This document shows, piece after piece, positions 7,711-16,928 of a stretch of DNA of 64,000 nt. The position numbers and the translations under genes are program-made. The notes beneath the pieces were generated by a model. It had not been told where the DNA came from and ran no database searches. It saw only the letters and a list, made by a program, of their open reading frames with translations. This DNA comes from Comamonadaceae bacterium (GTDB lineage Bacteria > Pseudomonadota > Gammaproteobacteria > Burkholderiales > Burkholderiaceae_C), in contig CANBWP010000008.1 in NCBI GenBank assembly GCA_947373185.1, positions 37,037 through 101,036 of the forward strand. Reading direction: 5' to 3'. Each line of letters opens with the position of its first letter. Position 1 is the stretch's first letter.

Positions 7711-8817
7711 TTAAATCTCCAATGAAATCTGTTGCCGTTGTTGAATCGCGCGCCAATCCCAATCGATGCCCAAGCCTGCCGTGTCTGGCGGATAAGCAAA
7801 ACCATCCTGCACTTTCATGCGTGACAGGGTGATGTCGTCGAGTTGAGGAATGTATTCCACCCAGGTTGCGTTGGGAACTGCCGCGCACAAGCTCACATGC
7901 AGCTCCATTAAAAAATGCGGACACACGGGCACATCAAATGTTTCGGCCAGGTGGGCGGTTTTGAGCCAGGGCGTGATACCGCCAATCCGCGCCACATCGG
8001 GCTGCACCACACTGCATGCGCCTTGCGCCAAATATTCTCTGAATTGCATGGGGTGGTACATCGACTCACCCACAGCCACCGGAATGGCAGTGTGCTCACG
8101 CAAATGCCGATGGCCCGACACGTCTTCGGCGGGCAGGGGCTCTTCCAGCCACGCCAAATCAAGCCCCTCAAAAGCGTTGGCACGCCGGACCGCCTCTGCG
8201 CGGTGAAAGCCTTGGTTGGCATCGGTCATGATTTCAAAACCGGGGCCGACCGCATCGCGCACGGCCGACAAACGGGCCACATCTTCACTCACATGCGCGC
8301 GGCCGATTTTGATTTTGGCACCTTTGAAGCCATCGGCTTGGGCCTTCAATGTTTGCTCAACCAAGACCTCGGGCGACAGCTGAAGCCAGCCGCCTTCGGT
8401 GGTGTACAGCGGCAGCTTGCTTTGCGCGCCGCCCAGCAATTGCCACAAGGGCAGTTGCTGACTTTGTGCGCGCCAGTCCCACAAAGCGGTGTCGACACAG
8501 GCCAATGCCAAACTGGTGATGGCCCCCACGGCCGTAGCGTGCGTGTGAAAAAACAAATCTTTCCAAATGGCTTCAATGCGCACGGGGTTTTGACCCAAGA
8601 GCCGTGGCACCAAATGGTCTTTGAGCAAGGCCACCACGGAGCTGCCGCCCGTGCCAATGGTGTAGGCATAGCCGGTGGCTTCAATGCCATCGCTGCACAC
8701 CAGCGTGAGCAACACCGTCTCTTGTGTCACAAAAGATTGAATGGCATCGGTGCGCACCACCTTGGGCGGCAGATTGACTTGGCGCAAGCGAACACGGTCA
8801 ATGGTGACGGGCTTCAT
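7711..8817 (-). CDS. Mandelate-racemase-subgroup enolase-superfamily enzyme (acid-sugar dehydratase)
   Basis: Read from the ATG at 8817, 368 residues. The whole mandelate-racemase catalytic set is visible at a constant +4 offset from the family numbering: KIK at 168-170, metal ligands D199, E225 and E251, the His-Asp pair H301/D274, and E321. With this set the enzyme abstracts the proton alpha to a carboxylate. In a sugar-acid cluster this most often means dehydration of an aldonate to its 2-keto-3-deoxy acid, but a racemase or epimerase is possible. It is the first gene of the minus-strand operon, facing the FadR-type regulator across a 182-base divergent region containing a FadR-like operator. 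Confidence 0.88.
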   Translation of the reverse strand: MKPVTIDRVRLRQVNLPPKVVRTDAIQSFVTQETVLLTLVCSDGIEATGYAYTIGTGGSSVVALLKDHLVPRLLGQNPVRIEAIWKDLFFHTHATAVGAITSLALACVDTALWDWRAQSQQLPLWQLLGGAQSKLPLYTTEGGWLQLSPEVLVEQTLKAQADGFKGAKIKIGRAHVSEDVARLSAVRDAVGPGFEIMTDANQGFHRAEAVRRANAFEGLDLAWLEEPLPAEDVSGHRHLREHTAIPVAVGESMYHPMQFREYLAQGACSVVQPDVARIGGITPWLKTAHLAETFDVPVCPHFLMELHVSLCAAVPNATWVEYIPQLDDITLSRMKVQDGFAYPPDTAGLGIDWDWRAIQQRQQISLEI

Positions 8818-8905
8818 AAATTCCAAAAAATTTGAACCACGGATTCGGGTTTGTGCGGAGATGAATGTTCTTGACCCCCGTCGGGGTTCCATGTGAAGAT
8901 TGTGC

Positions 8906-8922
8906 AACTGGTCTGACCACTT
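8906..8922. promoter_or_regulatory. FadR-subfamily operator in the divergent sugar-acid promoter region
   Basis: AACTGGTCTGACCACTT differs at one base from the textbook E. coli FadR consensus AACTGGTCNGACCAGTT, and contains the perfect palindrome TGGTC-T-GACCA. It lies midway between the divergent starts at 8817 (minus) and 9000 (plus), where one site could control both operons. The regulator encoded at 9000 is of the matching FadR/GntR class. Confidence 0.75.
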
Positions 8923-8999
8923 GTCCAATCCGCGTATTCCCTGAGACCTTCACACATCAGACGGCCACGCCCTGACATTTTAAGAAACAAGCTGCCTTC

Positions 9000-9722
9000 A
9001 TGCCCCTGATCCACGTCGAACCGCAAAGGCTCTACCGCCAAATTGCCAAACAATTGCAAGGCCTGATCACCTCTGGTGAATTTGCAGTCGGCGCCCGTTT
9101 GCCCGCCGAGCGCGACTTGGCCGTGCAACTGGGCGTCAGCCGCCCCTCCGTGCGCGAAGCCTTGATCGCTTTGGAAGTCGAAGGCATCATCGAAGTGCGA
9201 ACCGGCTCTGGCATCTATGTGAAGTCGATCAGCAAACGCGCGCAACTCAAAGCCGCGACCAGCAACACCCCCAAAGACTGGGGCCCCTTGGAAGTTTTGA
9301 GCGCGCGCTTGTTGGTCGAAGCCGAAGTGGCTGCGCTGGCGGCAGCCCACGCCACCCCCGCCGACATCAAAGCCATCGGCAAAGCCCTGAAGGCCATGCA
9401 CAAAGAGGTGCGACAAGGTAAACCGCCCGCAGAGGGTGATGTCGCCTTTCACCTGGCCGTGGCCCAAGCCTCTGCCAATGGCGTGCTGATGGACACCGTC
9501 GACCGCTACGGCCAAGCACGTCGAGGCCCTTTGTTTGAGCGACTGGGAGACTACTTTGAATCACCCGCGTCCTGGGCTGCCGCCTTGGCGGAACACAGCG
9601 AAGTCTTGGCCGCCATTGAGGCCCACGACCCTCAACGTGCTCGCAAAGCCATGCAAAAACACCTTCGACAAGCCCACAAACGTTTCAGCGCTAGCTGGCG
9701 CAGCGCACCTTCCCGAACTTGA
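9000..9722 (+). CDS. GntR/FadR-family regulator of the sugar-acid operons
   Basis: A 240-residue protein with an N-terminal winged helix (about 8-75: RLYRQIAKQL, LPAERDLAVQLGVSRPSVRE, VRTGSGIYV) and a C-terminal all-helical FCD domain (about 95-230). This is the FadR subfamily, which includes uronate regulators such as UxuR and ExuR. It is transcribed towards the TRAP transporter and uronate enzymes and away from the dehydratase operon. Its likely site at 8906-8922 sits in the shared promoter region. A sugar-acid inducer is likely by context, but its identity is unknown. The gene ends 47 bases before dctP. Confidence 0.9.
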   Translation: MPLIHVEPQRLYRQIAKQLQGLITSGEFAVGARLPAERDLAVQLGVSRPSVREALIALEVEGIIEVRTGSGIYVKSISKRAQLKAATSNTPKDWGPLEVLSARLLVEAEVAALAAAHATPADIKAIGKALKAMHKEVRQGKPPAEGDVAFHLAVAQASANGVLMDTVDRYGQARRGPLFERLGDYFESPASWAAALAEHSEVLAAIEAHDPQRARKAMQKHLRQAHKRFSASWRSAPSRT

Positions 9723-9769
9723 ATTTTTCGCCAGCACCTTCAAAAAATGATTCATCCAAAGGAGACAAC

Positions 9770-10768
9770 ATGAGCCTCAAAAGAAACACCCTGAAAGTCC
9801 TGGCCAGCGCCAGCCTCGTGGCCTTGGGCCTGGTCGGCGCCTTGGGCAGCACTGCTGTTCAGGCGCAAACCAAACTCAAGTGGGCCCACGCCTACGAAAC
9901 CTCAGAGCCTTACCACACAGAGTCTGTGTGGGCCGCTGACGAAATCAAAAAGCGCACCAACGGTAAATTTGAAATTCAAGTCTTCCCCGCATCGACATTG
10001 GGCAAAGAAACCGACATCAACCAAGGCCTGACTTTGGGCACGGTCGACATGATCATCAGCGGTCCCTCCTTTGCGGCGCGCGCCTACCCTCGTTTCGGCA
10101 TCGCCTACTACCCATTCATCTTCCGTGATGGCGACCACCTCATTGCGTACTCCAAGAGCGCCATCTTCAATGAAATGGTGAACGAGTTCCGCGCCAAGAC
10201 TGGCATTCAAGTGACGGCCTACACCTACTACGGTGCACGCCACACCACAGCCCAAAAAGCCTTCACCAATTGCGCCGGCATGAAGGGCATCAAAATTCGC
10301 GTGCCTGACGTTCCCGCTTACCGCGCCACCCCCGAAGCTTGCGGCGCCAACCCCACCCCCATTGCATTTGCCGAAGTTTATTTGGCCCTGCAAAACGGCA
10401 CCGTGGAAGCGCAAGAAAATCCTTTGACCACCATTGAAGCCAAGAAGTTCTATGAAGTGCAAAAGGCCATCATGCTCACAGGCCACATCGTGGACGGCTT
10501 GACCACCCAAATCGCACCCCACGTTTGGAACAAGCTCAGCGATGCGGAAAAGAAAATCTTCACCGATGTGACGCAAGAAGCCGCTGTGCGCGCAACCGCC
10601 AAGATCAAAGCCCGCGAAACCGAGCTGGTCGAAGAGTTCAAGAAAAAGGGTTTGCAGATCGTGCAAGTCGATCGCAAGTCGTTCCAAGACGCCGTCTTGA
10701 AAAACAAACCCCTCGAGTCTTTGGGCTTCACCAAAGCTGACTTCGATCGCATTCAAGCGGTCAAGTGA
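9770..10768 (+). CDS. dctP: TRAP transporter periplasmic substrate-binding protein (DctP family)
   Basis: The start is the ATG at 9770, with GGAG at 9761-9764; the frame extends upstream over the end of the regulator but without a better site. The 332-residue product has a signal peptide (about 1-28, ending VQAQ) and the DctP fold. Features include KLKWAHAYETSEPYHT, a ligand-contacting arginine region KGIKIRVPDVPAY (about 178-190) and EVYLALQNGTVEAQENPL (about 209-226). It captures an acidic substrate in the periplasm for the DctQM permease encoded next. The surrounding enzymes suggest an aldonate or uronate such as mannonate, fructuronate, altronate or glucuronate. Confidence 0.93.
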   Translation: MSLKRNTLKVLASASLVALGLVGALGSTAVQAQTKLKWAHAYETSEPYHTESVWAADEIKKRTNGKFEIQVFPASTLGKETDINQGLTLGTVDMIISGPSFAARAYPRFGIAYYPFIFRDGDHLIAYSKSAIFNEMVNEFRAKTGIQVTAYTYYGARHTTAQKAFTNCAGMKGIKIRVPDVPAYRATPEACGANPTPIAFAEVYLALQNGTVEAQENPLTTIEAKKFYEVQKAIMLTGHIVDGLTTQIAPHVWNKLSDAEKKIFTDVTQEAAVRATAKIKARETELVEEFKKKGLQIVQVDRKSFQDAVLKNKPLESLGFTKADFDRIQAVK

Positions 10769-10818
10769 TGGGCGCGCACAGCCACTGAAAAAAAGCGGTG
10801 GCAGCGCTTGAGGTTTTG

Positions 10819-10850
10819 CACAGGTTGAGTCCTTCACCGCTCAACCTGTG
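10819..10850 (+). other. Stem-loop between dctP and dctQ
   Basis: A perfect 11-base stem (CACAGGTTGAG at 10819-10829 with CTCAACCTGTG at 10840-10850) and ten-base loop, without a U-run after it. Such hairpins often protect the 3' end of the binding-protein message so that it exceeds permease levels; that role is inferred here. Confidence 0.6.
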
Positions 10851-10871
10851 ATTCACTTTCCAGGATTCAAC

Positions 10872-11447
10872 ATGAGCAACCTCCCCGATCTAGACGCCAT
10901 GCCCAAAGTGATGGGCGACGATGGGCAGTTTCACGCAACAGACGACGAAGTCGATTTGTCGGGCACCCCCATTGAGGCATGGGCGGCTTTGGGCTTTTTC
11001 TGGCTCTTGGGTGCAACGGTGTTCTATCAGTTTTTCACACGTTACGTGCTGAACAACTCAGCCTCGTGGACCGAAGAAATTGCGCGGTACCTGCTGATTG
11101 CCACGGTCTTCACAGGCGCCACCATTGGCGTGGCTAAAAACAACCACATTCAAGTGGACTTCTTCTACAAATTCATGCCGACCTGGTTGTCCAAATTCAT
11201 GGGCACCTTGGTGGACATCATGCGGATTGCATTTTTTGGCACGGCCACGTTGCTCACTGGGCAAATGATGGAAAAACTGGGCAATTACAAAATGACCATC
11301 ATCGACTTGCCCATGAACATCGTGTACGCCGTGGTCATGGTCGGCTTTGCGGCCATGTGCTTGCGCGCCATCTGGGTCATGAAAATTCATTGGCAACGTG
11401 GTTTTACGGTGTTGCAGCGCCCCGAGTCAGAAATGACGGACCGTTAA
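10872..11447 (+). CDS. dctQ: TRAP transporter small permease (DctQ family)
   Basis: Read from the ATG at 10872, which has AGGA upstream, giving 191 residues. An earlier in-frame start would fall inside the stem-loop. There is an N-terminal hydrophilic segment of about 35 residues, then four hydrophobic helices. Typical DctQ features follow: NNSASWTEEIARYLLIATVFTGA (first part about 58-72), KNNHIQVDFFY (about 89-99) and IVYAVVMVGFAAMCLRAIW near the end. It is the small membrane subunit coupling binding protein to DctM. The N-terminal tail is longer than in many homologues. It is followed by dctM after 32 bases. Confidence 0.92.
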   Translation: MSNLPDLDAMPKVMGDDGQFHATDDEVDLSGTPIEAWAALGFFWLLGATVFYQFFTRYVLNNSASWTEEIARYLLIATVFTGATIGVAKNNHIQVDFFYKFMPTWLSKFMGTLVDIMRIAFFGTATLLTGQMMEKLGNYKMTIIDLPMNIVYAVVMVGFAAMCLRAIWVMKIHWQRGFTVLQRPESEMTDR

Positions 11448-11479
11448 CCCACTCATTGCGACGCTAGAAAGAAAACACC

Positions 11480-12874
11480 ATGTTGAAAATTTTGTTCTTG
11501 ATCCTCATGAGCGGCGGCATTCCGGTGGCCATTGCCATGGCAGGCGCCTCGCTGATTTATTTGTTCGTCACAGAAAGCTCGCCCCCCTTTGTGGTCATCC
11601 ACCGCATGGTCTCTGGCATTGACAGCTTTCCGTTGCTCGCAGTGCCTTTTTTCATTTTGGCCGGCAACCTCATGAACAATACGGGCATCACCAACCGCAT
11701 CTACAACTACGCCTTAGCGCTGGTCGGCTGGATGAAAGGCGGCTTGGGCCACGTCAACGTGGTCGGCTCCGTCGTGTTTGCGGGCATGAGCGGCACCGCC
11801 ATTGCCGATGCGGCGGGTTTGGGCACCATTGAAATCAAGGCCATGAAAGACCATGGCTACAGCACTGAATTTGCGGTCGGCGTCACGGCAGCTTCCGCCA
11901 CCTTGGGCCCCATCATTCCGCCCAGCCTGCCCTTTGTGATTTACGGCATGATGGCCAATGTGTCCGTCGGCTCCCTGTTTTTGGCGGGCATTTTGCCGGG
12001 CGCCATGATGGCCCTCTTGATGATGGTCACGGTGGCGTACTTTGCACACAAAAACAACTGGGGCTCTGACGTGCCCTTCAACTGGCCTCGCGTTTTCAAG
12101 GCACTGGCAGAGACGGCCGTGGTCATCGCATGGCCACTGTCAATTTGGTACTGCGTGACAGCGCTGAACACGCCGCCTCAAATGACCGTGTTTGTGGCAC
12201 TGGCTGTTTTGTTCGCCGCCGACAAGTTGTTTGACTTCCAAGCGGTGCTGCCCATCATGACCCCCGTGCTGCTCATTGGTGGGATGACGACGGGCGTATT
12301 CACGCCCACCGAAGGCGCCATTGCAGCGTGCGTCTGGGCCATCGTGTTGGGCTTCTTTTGGTATCGCACACTTCACTTCAAAATGTTCGTGAAGATTTGC
12401 CTCGACACCGTTGAGACCACGGCCACCGTCATGTTCATTGTGGCGGCGGCCAGCATTTTTGGCTGGATGCTCACCGCCACCGGCGTGACGGCCGCCATCA
12501 GCGAATGGGTGCTCGGGTTCACGCAAGAGCCCTGGAAGTTTTTGCTGCTGGCCAACTTGCTCATGTTGTTTGTCGGTTGCTTTTTGGAGCCGACTGCCGC
12601 CATTACCATCTTGGTGCCTATTTTGGTTCCGATCTGTCAAAAGCTGGGCATTGATTTGATTCACTTTGGTTTGGTCATGGTGCTCAATCTCATGATTGGT
12701 TTATTGCATCCGCCCATGGGCATGGTTTTGTTTGTGTTGGCGCGTGTGGCCAAGCTCAGTGTCGAGCGCACCACCGCGGCCATCTTGCCGTGGCTGTTCC
12801 CCTTGCTGGGCAGCTTGATCGTCATCACTTATGTCCCAAGCTTGGTCTTGTGGTTGCCTAAACAGTTTTATTGA
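11480..12874 (+). CDS. dctM: TRAP transporter large permease (DctM family)
   Basis: A 464-residue polytopic membrane protein with about a dozen hydrophobic segments. It shows the DctM signatures GMSGTAIADAAGLGTIEIKAM (about 97-117), TLGPIIPPSLPFVIYG and FTPTEGAIAACVWA. It is the ion-coupled translocation subunit. Length is slightly above the usual 425-430 because of a loop and extra helices in the middle (about residues 185-275). It lies nine bases ahead of the uxaA-like gene, so transport and catabolism are co-transcribed. Confidence 0.94.
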   Translation: MLKILFLILMSGGIPVAIAMAGASLIYLFVTESSPPFVVIHRMVSGIDSFPLLAVPFFILAGNLMNNTGITNRIYNYALALVGWMKGGLGHVNVVGSVVFAGMSGTAIADAAGLGTIEIKAMKDHGYSTEFAVGVTAASATLGPIIPPSLPFVIYGMMANVSVGSLFLAGILPGAMMALLMMVTVAYFAHKNNWGSDVPFNWPRVFKALAETAVVIAWPLSIWYCVTALNTPPQMTVFVALAVLFAADKLFDFQAVLPIMTPVLLIGGMTTGVFTPTEGAIAACVWAIVLGFFWYRTLHFKMFVKICLDTVETTATVMFIVAAASIFGWMLTATGVTAAISEWVLGFTQEPWKFLLLANLLMLFVGCFLEPTAAITILVPILVPICQKLGIDLIHFGLVMVLNLMIGLLHPPMGMVLFVLARVAKLSVERTTAAILPWLFPLLGSLIVITYVPSLVLWLPKQFY

Positions 12875-12883
12875 GAGCTGAGC

Positions 12884-14410
12884 ATGAGCCTTTTCATTCG
12901 TCTCCATCCCGCCGATGACGTGGTCATTGCACGCGCACAACTCATGAGTGGCAGCAAGGTCGATGGCGTGGCGGTGCGCGGCCTGGTGCCGCCCGGCCAC
13001 AAAGTGGCCACACGTGCCATTCAAGCCGGCGAAGCCGTTCGCCGCTACAACCAAATCATTGGCTTTGCCAGTACCGCCATTCAACCCGGTGAGCATGTCC
13101 ACACCCACAACCTCAACATGGGGCCAGAGAAAGGCAATTTTGAGCGCGACTACGCCATCGGCCAAGACGTGAAGCCCGAGGCACCGCGCAAGCAAGCCAC
13201 CTTCATGGGCATCCAACGCTCGGACGGCCGCGTGGCCACCCGCAATTACATCGGGGTGCTGTCCAGCGTCAACTGCTCGGCCACGGCTGCACGCGCCATT
13301 GCCGATCATTTCTCCAAACGCAACAACCCTGCGGCCTTGGCCAATTTTCCCAATGTCGATGGCGTGGTGGCTTTAACCCACGGCACCGGCTGCGGCATGG
13401 ACACCGAAGGTTTGGGCATGAAGCTGTTAGAGCGCACCTTGGCTGGCTATGCCACGCACGCCAACTTCTGGGGCGTGGTGGTGGTGGGCTTGGGCTGCGA
13501 AGCCAACCAGCTCAACACCTGGCTGGCGCACAGCAGCTTGCGCGAAGGCGATACGCTCAAGGTCTTCAACATTCAAGACACCGGCGGCACGCGCCTGACG
13601 GTTGAAAAAGGCATCGCCCTCATTGAAGACATGTTGCCCCGCGCCAACCAAGTCAAACGGGAAGCTTGCAGTGCAGAACACATCACGGTGGGCTTGCAAT
13701 GCGGCGGCTCCGATGGTTACTCGGGCATCAGCGCCAACCCGGCCTTGGGCGCCGCAGTGGACTTGCTGGTGCAACACGGCGGCACCGCCATCCTCAGTGA
13801 AACGCCTGAAATTTATGGCGCGGAACATTTGCTGACACGCCGCGCCGTCAAGCCAGAAGTCGCGCAAAAACTGATTGACCGCATTCACTGGTGGGAGCAG
13901 TACACCGAGGCCAATGGCGGCGAGATGAACAACAACCCCTCACCCGGCAACAAAGCGGGCGGCCTCACCACCATCTTGGAAAAGTCATTGGGTGCAGTGG
14001 CCAAAGGCGGCACCAGCAATTTGCAAGCTGTGTACGAATACGCAGAGCCCGTCATCGCGCATGGCTTTGTGTACATGGACACGCCAGGCTATGACCCTGT
14101 GAGCGCCACAGGCCAAGTGGCGGGCGGCGCCAACCTCATTTGCTTCACCACCGGGCGCGGCAGTGCGTATGGCTGCGCGCCCTCACCCAGTTTGAAATTT
14201 GCCACCAACTCGGCCTTGTGGAAAAAACAAGAAGAAGACATGGACCTGAACTGCGGCGAAATTGTGGACGACGGCGTCAGCATTGCCGAGATGGGTCAAC
14301 GCATTTTCGAAATGATCTTGAAGGCGGCCTCGGGCGAGCCCACCAAGAGTGAACGGCACGGCTATGGTCAAAACGAATTTGTGCCCTGGCAAGTGGGCGC
14401 GGTGATGTGA
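12884..14410 (+). CDS. UxaA-family altronate/galactarate-type dehydratase
   Basis: A 508-residue protein with an N-terminal SAF domain (about 8-90) joined to the UxaA C-terminal catalytic domain (about 110-500). Visible motifs include GIQRSDGRVATRNYIGVLSS, THGTGCGMD, GLGCEANQ, QCGGSDGYSGISANPALG and AYGCAPSPSLKFATNS. The family dehydrates D-altronate to 2-keto-3-deoxy-D-gluconate, or acts on galactarate and related acids, using Fe or Mn. UxaA itself is about 495 residues and GarD about 520, so length does not decide. Context with ManD and a fructuronate-reductase-like enzyme favours a hexonate dehydratase. Some UxaA-like proteins serve other sugar acids, so no symbol is given. Confidence 0.88.
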   Translation: MSLFIRLHPADDVVIARAQLMSGSKVDGVAVRGLVPPGHKVATRAIQAGEAVRRYNQIIGFASTAIQPGEHVHTHNLNMGPEKGNFERDYAIGQDVKPEAPRKQATFMGIQRSDGRVATRNYIGVLSSVNCSATAARAIADHFSKRNNPAALANFPNVDGVVALTHGTGCGMDTEGLGMKLLERTLAGYATHANFWGVVVVGLGCEANQLNTWLAHSSLREGDTLKVFNIQDTGGTRLTVEKGIALIEDMLPRANQVKREACSAEHITVGLQCGGSDGYSGISANPALGAAVDLLVQHGGTAILSETPEIYGAEHLLTRRAVKPEVAQKLIDRIHWWEQYTEANGGEMNNNPSPGNKAGGLTTILEKSLGAVAKGGTSNLQAVYEYAEPVIAHGFVYMDTPGYDPVSATGQVAGGANLICFTTGRGSAYGCAPSPSLKFATNSALWKKQEEDMDLNCGEIVDDGVSIAEMGQRIFEMILKAASGEPTKSERHGYGQNEFVPWQVGAVM

Positions 14411-14423
14411 AGAAAGTCCAGCC

Positions 14424-15479
14424 ATGAGTCAATCCATTCCTGCCGCACAACTGCGCACCCAAATTGCCAACATCCTTCACATGGCGGGCAGCGAACACGC
14501 TGAAGCCGAACAAGTGGCCGCCAATTTGGTCATGGCCAACTTGAGTGGCCACGACTCCCATGGCGTGGGCATGGTGCCGCGCTATGTCGATGCCGTTTTA
14601 GAAGGTGGCCTCAGCCCCAACACGGGCGTCAAAGTGCGGCTAGACACGGGCCCCCTGCTGAACCTGGATGGTCAGCGTGGCTACGGTCAAATCACGGGTG
14701 TCCAGGCCATGCAAATGGGCATCGAGCGCGCCAAACAACACGGCGTGTGCACGGTGGCACTCAGTCGCTCACACCATTTAGGCCGCATTGGTCACTTTGC
14801 CGAAATGGCCGTGGCGCAAGGCTTGGTGTCGGTACATTTCGTCAATGTGTTGTCCCGCCCGGTGGTCGCACCCTTTGGCGGCGGCGATGGCCGCTTTGGC
14901 ACCAACCCTTGCTGCATTGGCGTGCCCATGGGCAGTCGCCCACCCTTCGTGCTCGACTTTGCCACCAGCCGCGTGGCTCAAGGCAAGATGCGGGTGGCTT
15001 ACAACAAAGGCGAAGAAGTTCCCAACGGTTATTTGATCGATGAAAAAGGTCACCCGACCAACAAGCCCGGTGTGGTGGTGGTGCCGCAGTCCAATGGTTT
15101 GTTTGGCGCCCTCATGACCTTTGGCGAACACAAAGGCTTTGGCATGGCCATGGCCTGCGAACTTTTGGGCGGCGCCCTGACGGGTGGCGGCACCTGGCAC
15201 CGCGAAGCGGACGACCAACGCGCCGTGCTCAATGGCATGCTGACGATGATCATCGACCCCGTTCGCCTGGGCACCCAAGACAGTTTTGAAAAAGAAGCAC
15301 TGGCCTTTGAAGACTGGCTGCGCCAAAGCCCCAATGCACCTGGCAGCGAAGGTGTGCTGATGGCCGGTGAACCTGAACGCAAAGCCCGCGCCGATCGCGA
15401 ACTCCATGGCATCTGGATTGACGACACCACCTGGGCCGAAATCCAAGACGCAGAAGCCAAACTCAAGAACCGACACTGA
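14424..15479 (+). CDS. Ldh/MDH2-family NAD(P)-dependent 2-hydroxyacid oxidoreductase
   Basis: 351 residues, with the malate/L-lactate dehydrogenase (MDH2, not classical LDH) family signatures: LSGHDSHGVGMVPRY with the catalytic histidine (about 42-56), RSHHLGRIGHFAEMA, FGTNPCCIGVP and DFATSRVAQGKM. Relatives include 2,3-diketo-L-gulonate reductase, ureidoglycolate dehydrogenase and sulfolactate dehydrogenase. In this operon it most likely interconverts a 2-keto and a 2-hydroxy sugar acid. It is placed 13 bases after the uxaA-like gene and 36 before the mannitol-dehydrogenase-family gene. The exact substrate is not predictable. Confidence 0.86.
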   Translation: MSQSIPAAQLRTQIANILHMAGSEHAEAEQVAANLVMANLSGHDSHGVGMVPRYVDAVLEGGLSPNTGVKVRLDTGPLLNLDGQRGYGQITGVQAMQMGIERAKQHGVCTVALSRSHHLGRIGHFAEMAVAQGLVSVHFVNVLSRPVVAPFGGGDGRFGTNPCCIGVPMGSRPPFVLDFATSRVAQGKMRVAYNKGEEVPNGYLIDEKGHPTNKPGVVVVPQSNGLFGALMTFGEHKGFGMAMACELLGGALTGGGTWHREADDQRAVLNGMLTMIIDPVRLGTQDSFEKEALAFEDWLRQSPNAPGSEGVLMAGEPERKARADRELHGIWIDDTTWAEIQDAEAKLKNRH

Positions 15480-15515
15480 AAACTGTCTCCCCAGAACCGG
15501 CCTCCAAGAAATCAC

Positions 15516-16928
15516 ATGCCTGAACCTCAACTCTCGCGCGGCACGCTCGCGCACATTCCCGCATCCGTCAAAACACCCAGCGACGCACCTCGGCCGGAAG
15601 AAACCGGTGTTGTGCATTTGGGCTTGGGCGCATTTCACCGCGCCCACCAAGCGATGGTCTTTGACCAACTGCTGCGTGAAGGTGATACCCGGTGGGGCGT
15701 TCATGGGGTGGGCATGACACAAGCGGGATTGGTCAACAAACTGCGCGCACAAGAGGGTCTGTATGCCGTGCGCATTGCGGGTGCCTCCGGCGTTGAATGG
15801 CAAGTGCCAGGCGCGCTGTGGCAAACCAGCGTGGCCACCACAGAACGTGTCCAGGTTGTGAACGCCATGGCGGCCCCCAGCACGCGCTGGATCACACTCA
15901 CCGTGACAGAAAAAGGCTACACACCAGCGCTGGCCCAACTTTTGATCGATGGCCTTCGAGCGCGCCATGCCGCCGGCCATGCAGGCCTCACCATTGCCTC
16001 GTGCGACAACCTGCAAGGCAATGGTCACAAACTTCAGGCGCTGATACATGCCACAGCAACGACGCAAGATGCCGCGCTCATGCAATGGACAGATGCGCAT
16101 TGCGCCTTTCCTTGCAGCATGGTCGATCGCATCGTACCGGCGGCCACGCCCGAAGTGTTGTCAGCCGCAAAGGACGCATTGGGTGTACACGACGAATGCG
16201 CGCTCAGTACCGAAACATTTTGGGAGTGGGTGATTGAAGACAAGTTTGTCGACCCCGCCGATGGCGCCTTGCTGGCCAAGTGCGGCGTGCGCGTCACGCC
16301 CGATGTGCACAGCTACGAAGAAGCCAAACTGCGCATGCTGAACGGCAGCCACTCGGCCATGGCGCTGATGGGCGCCATCACCGGTCGTGCGCACATCGCG
16401 GACTGCATCGCCGAGCCACACATTCAAGCATTTGTCCATCGCCTGATGAGCCGCGAAGTCGCACCGCATTTAAGCCGCGCCGATTGGGCAGACTACCGCG
16501 ACGCGCTCATTCGGCGTTTTGGCAATCCGTATTTGAAACACAGCGTGCATCAAATTGCGATGGACAGTTCGCAAAAAATTCCGCAGCGCTGGCCGCCCTC
16601 GATTTTGGGGCAAATGGCCAAAGGCCAATCCTACGAGCACCATGCTTTGGCCGCCGCCCTATTTTTGCGCTACACCTTGGCTGTGGACGAACAAGGCAAG
16701 GCCTATGCCTTGAACGACCCACAAGCCGAAAGCTTGATGGCCATTGGCGCCTCTCAACGCTCACAAGCGAGCGCTTGCATCCAAGCCTTGCTTGCACGGC
16801 AAGATCTCTGGGGCGCTGAATTGCCCAGCCGCGCAGACTGGCACGCACGCGTGGCCGAATGGCACCAACACATCTTGCAACACGGCGTAGATGCCGCCGT
16901 GAAAACTTTATTGCAAAACACACCATGA
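15516..16928 (+). CDS. Mannitol dehydrogenase family oxidoreductase, probable fructuronate reductase
   Basis: A 470-residue polyol/uronate dehydrogenase of the long-chain mannitol dehydrogenase family. The cofactor region [15 protein letters not shown] lies at about 32-46. The catalytic segment [11 protein letters not shown], with lysine, asparagine and histidine, lies at about 271-281. In E. coli the related UxuB reduces D-fructuronate to D-mannonate and UxaB reduces tagaturonate to altronate. Since the next gene is a mannonate dehydratase whose start overlaps this stop by four bases, the UxuB-like reaction is the best guess. Mannitol or arabinitol dehydrogenase activity remains possible. 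Confidence 0.87.
   Translation: MPEPQLSRGTLAHIPASVKTPSDAPRPEETGVVHLGLGAFHRAHQAMVFDQLLREGDTRWGVHGVGMTQAGLVNKLRAQEGLYAVRIAGASGVEWQVPGALWQTSVATTERVQVVNAMAAPSTRWITLTVTEKGYTPALAQLLIDGLRARHAAGHAGLTIASCDNLQGNGHKLQALIHATATTQDAALMQWTDAHCAFPCSMVDRIVPAATPEVLSAAKDALGVHDECALSTETFWEWVIEDKFVDPADGALLAKCGVRVTPDVHSYEEAKLRMLNGSHSAMALMGAITGRAHIADCIAEPHIQAFVHRLMSREVAPHLSRADWADYRDALIRRFGNPYLKHSVHQIAMDSSQKIPQRWPPSILGQMAKGQSYEHHALAAALFLRYTLAVDEQGKAYALNDPQAESLMAIGASQRSQASACIQALLARQDLWGAELPSRADWHARVAEWHQHILQHGVDAAVKTLLQNTP

Noticed and set aside
14778..16100. A 440-codon open frame on minus across the Ldh-type and mannitol dehydrogenase genes
   Set aside because: It crosses two well-supported plus-strand genes and their junction; no family features.
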